From the NCBI GenBank assembly GCA_934255485.1, contig CAKQOG010000009.1, positions 1 through 64,000 of the forward strand: 64,000 nucleotides of DNA, given 5' to 3'. Below are positions 63,404-64,000 of this stretch, piece by piece. The translations under genes and the position numbers were made by a program. Under the pieces are notes generated by a model. It was given only the letters and a program-made list of their open reading frames with translations, was not told the DNA's origin and did no database searches. Source of the DNA: an uncultured Prevotellamassilia sp. GTDB taxonomy: Bacteria; Bacteroidota; Bacteroidia; Bacteroidales; Bacteroidaceae. The number at the start of each line of letters is the position of its first letter. Position 1 is the stretch's first letter.

Positions 63404-63758
63404 GTGCTATTAAGGCACGTTAGCATGCACTATACAAACAAATAGCTATTGATTATCAGAACCTTACGTAAAACTCTCATATTTTTGATAAATCAGATAA
63501 AATGTGATGGCGATTAAAAACAATCAATTCTCAAGCAATTACATTTTTAGCATTAAGGAAAAATTGACCAATCTGCGAAACGTTTTACTTACACAAAGAA
63601 GCAGATTTCTATCAACATATATGGTCATGACATAACAATCATTCTGCTCCCCTCCAAGCCATTTATGTAGAACCATTGTTTCATGCTCAAAAGTTCATAA
63701 AATCATGAAAACTAAATAAAAGTAGCTGCAAATAAGCATAAACTCCGAAATAAATTGC
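63404..63758. other. Gene-free stretch upstream of pnp
   Basis: AT-rich, 355 bases. No coding frame or RNA is supported; the pnp promoter lies at its end. Confidence 0.5.
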
Positions 63759-63766
63759 TATTTTTG
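63759..63766 (+). promoter_or_regulatory. pnp -7 box TATTTTTG
   Basis: TATTTTTG on the plus strand, 53 bases before the pnp ATG. It matches TAnnTTTG; no -33 TTTG at 19 bases. Confidence 0.5.
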
Positions 63767-63819
63767 CACGTTTCTTATAGGTAAAAAGAATTAAAGAACT
63801 ATTTCATAACTACAATCAG

Positions 63820-64000
63820 ATGAACGTGATAACCAAAACCGTTTCGCTTCCTGATGGTCGTACCATTAGCATCGAAACAGGAAAATTGGCTAAACAAGCA
63901 GATGGTGCAGTGATGCTCAGAATGAACAACACCATGCTTTTAGCCACCGTTTGTGCCGCAAAGACCGCTCAACCTGGCACAGACTTTATGCCCCTACAGT
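63820..64000 (+). CDS. pnp: Polyribonucleotide nucleotidyltransferase, N-terminal part
   Basis: The frame begins at the ATG at 63820 and runs off the window after 60 codons. The peptide [20 protein letters not shown], followed by [20 protein letters not shown] and a TVCAAKT stretch, is the first RNase PH domain of PNPase, which degrades RNA 3' to 5' with phosphate. Only the first ~8% is present. The leader has no Shine-Dalgarno sequence. Confidence 0.93.
   Translation, partial: MNVITKTVSLPDGRTISIETGKLAKQADGAVMLRMNNTMLLATVCAAKTAQPGTDFMPLQ

Overview
The window looks like a chromosomal segment of a Bacteroidales bacterium, most probably a member of the Prevotellaceae. The evidence is Bacteroidetes-type promoters (TTTG, about 19 bases, then TAnnTTTG) upstream of many genes, proteins with type IX secretion sorting domains, a DUF5686 outer-membrane protein, a Bacteroidetes-type YbeY, and A-rich rather than Shine-Dalgarno leaders. 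The genus is an inference; no rRNA is present.

Layout. 1-765: gene-free repeat region (a 48-bp inverted repeat and a 5 x 22 bp palindrome array). 766-5857 (+): type IX cargo, uvrA, POT peptide transporter. 5939-10726 (-): topA-aroK-speA. 11037-19099 (-): cell-wall/division block murG-murC-ftsQ-ftsA-ftsZ, a second divergent ftsZ, then yqeY. 19222-20873 (-): LOG protein, RidA, hemolysin III. 20874-21505: gene-free, with a period-23 palindrome array. 21506-25948 (+): sufC-sufD-sufS (no sufB), UPF0145, rnhB. 26072-29599 (-): DUF3109, ung, an unlisted 59-residue protein and a ricin-like type IX cargo. 29931-37120 (-): S9 peptidase, rRNA methyltransferase, cysE, LuxR regulator, cysK, rpsT, tRNA-Glu. 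37345 (+) recO; 38174-44113 (-) DUF5686 protein, inositol-phosphate synthase, ybeY, ruvB. 44114-45245: second repeat region plus a small HTH gene. 45246-49337 (+): SpmAB-like protein, flippase, M16 peptidase. 49475-53852 (-): metal ABC ATPase and binding protein, YqaA, a membrane protein, purD. 54016-63153 (+): GH20 hexosaminidase, ychF, lgt, OmpA/TPR lipoprotein, thioredoxin-fold lipoprotein, comM. 63154-63819: gene-free with a second period-23 array. 63820-end (+): start of pnp.

Most of the content is housekeeping: envelope synthesis and division, Fe-S assembly, cysteine synthesis, DNA repair (uvrA, ung, recO, ruvB, rnhB) and lipoprotein maturation. The most unusual signals are the tandem, diverged FtsZ pair, the two families of short palindromes in near-exact 22- or 23-bp tandem arrays at separate intergenic loci, a composite repeat shared by 1-545 and 44203-44473, the small protein gene beside a secreted cargo, and a thioredoxin-fold protein without its cysteines. 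No phage, insertion sequence, CRISPR array or obvious defence system was seen.
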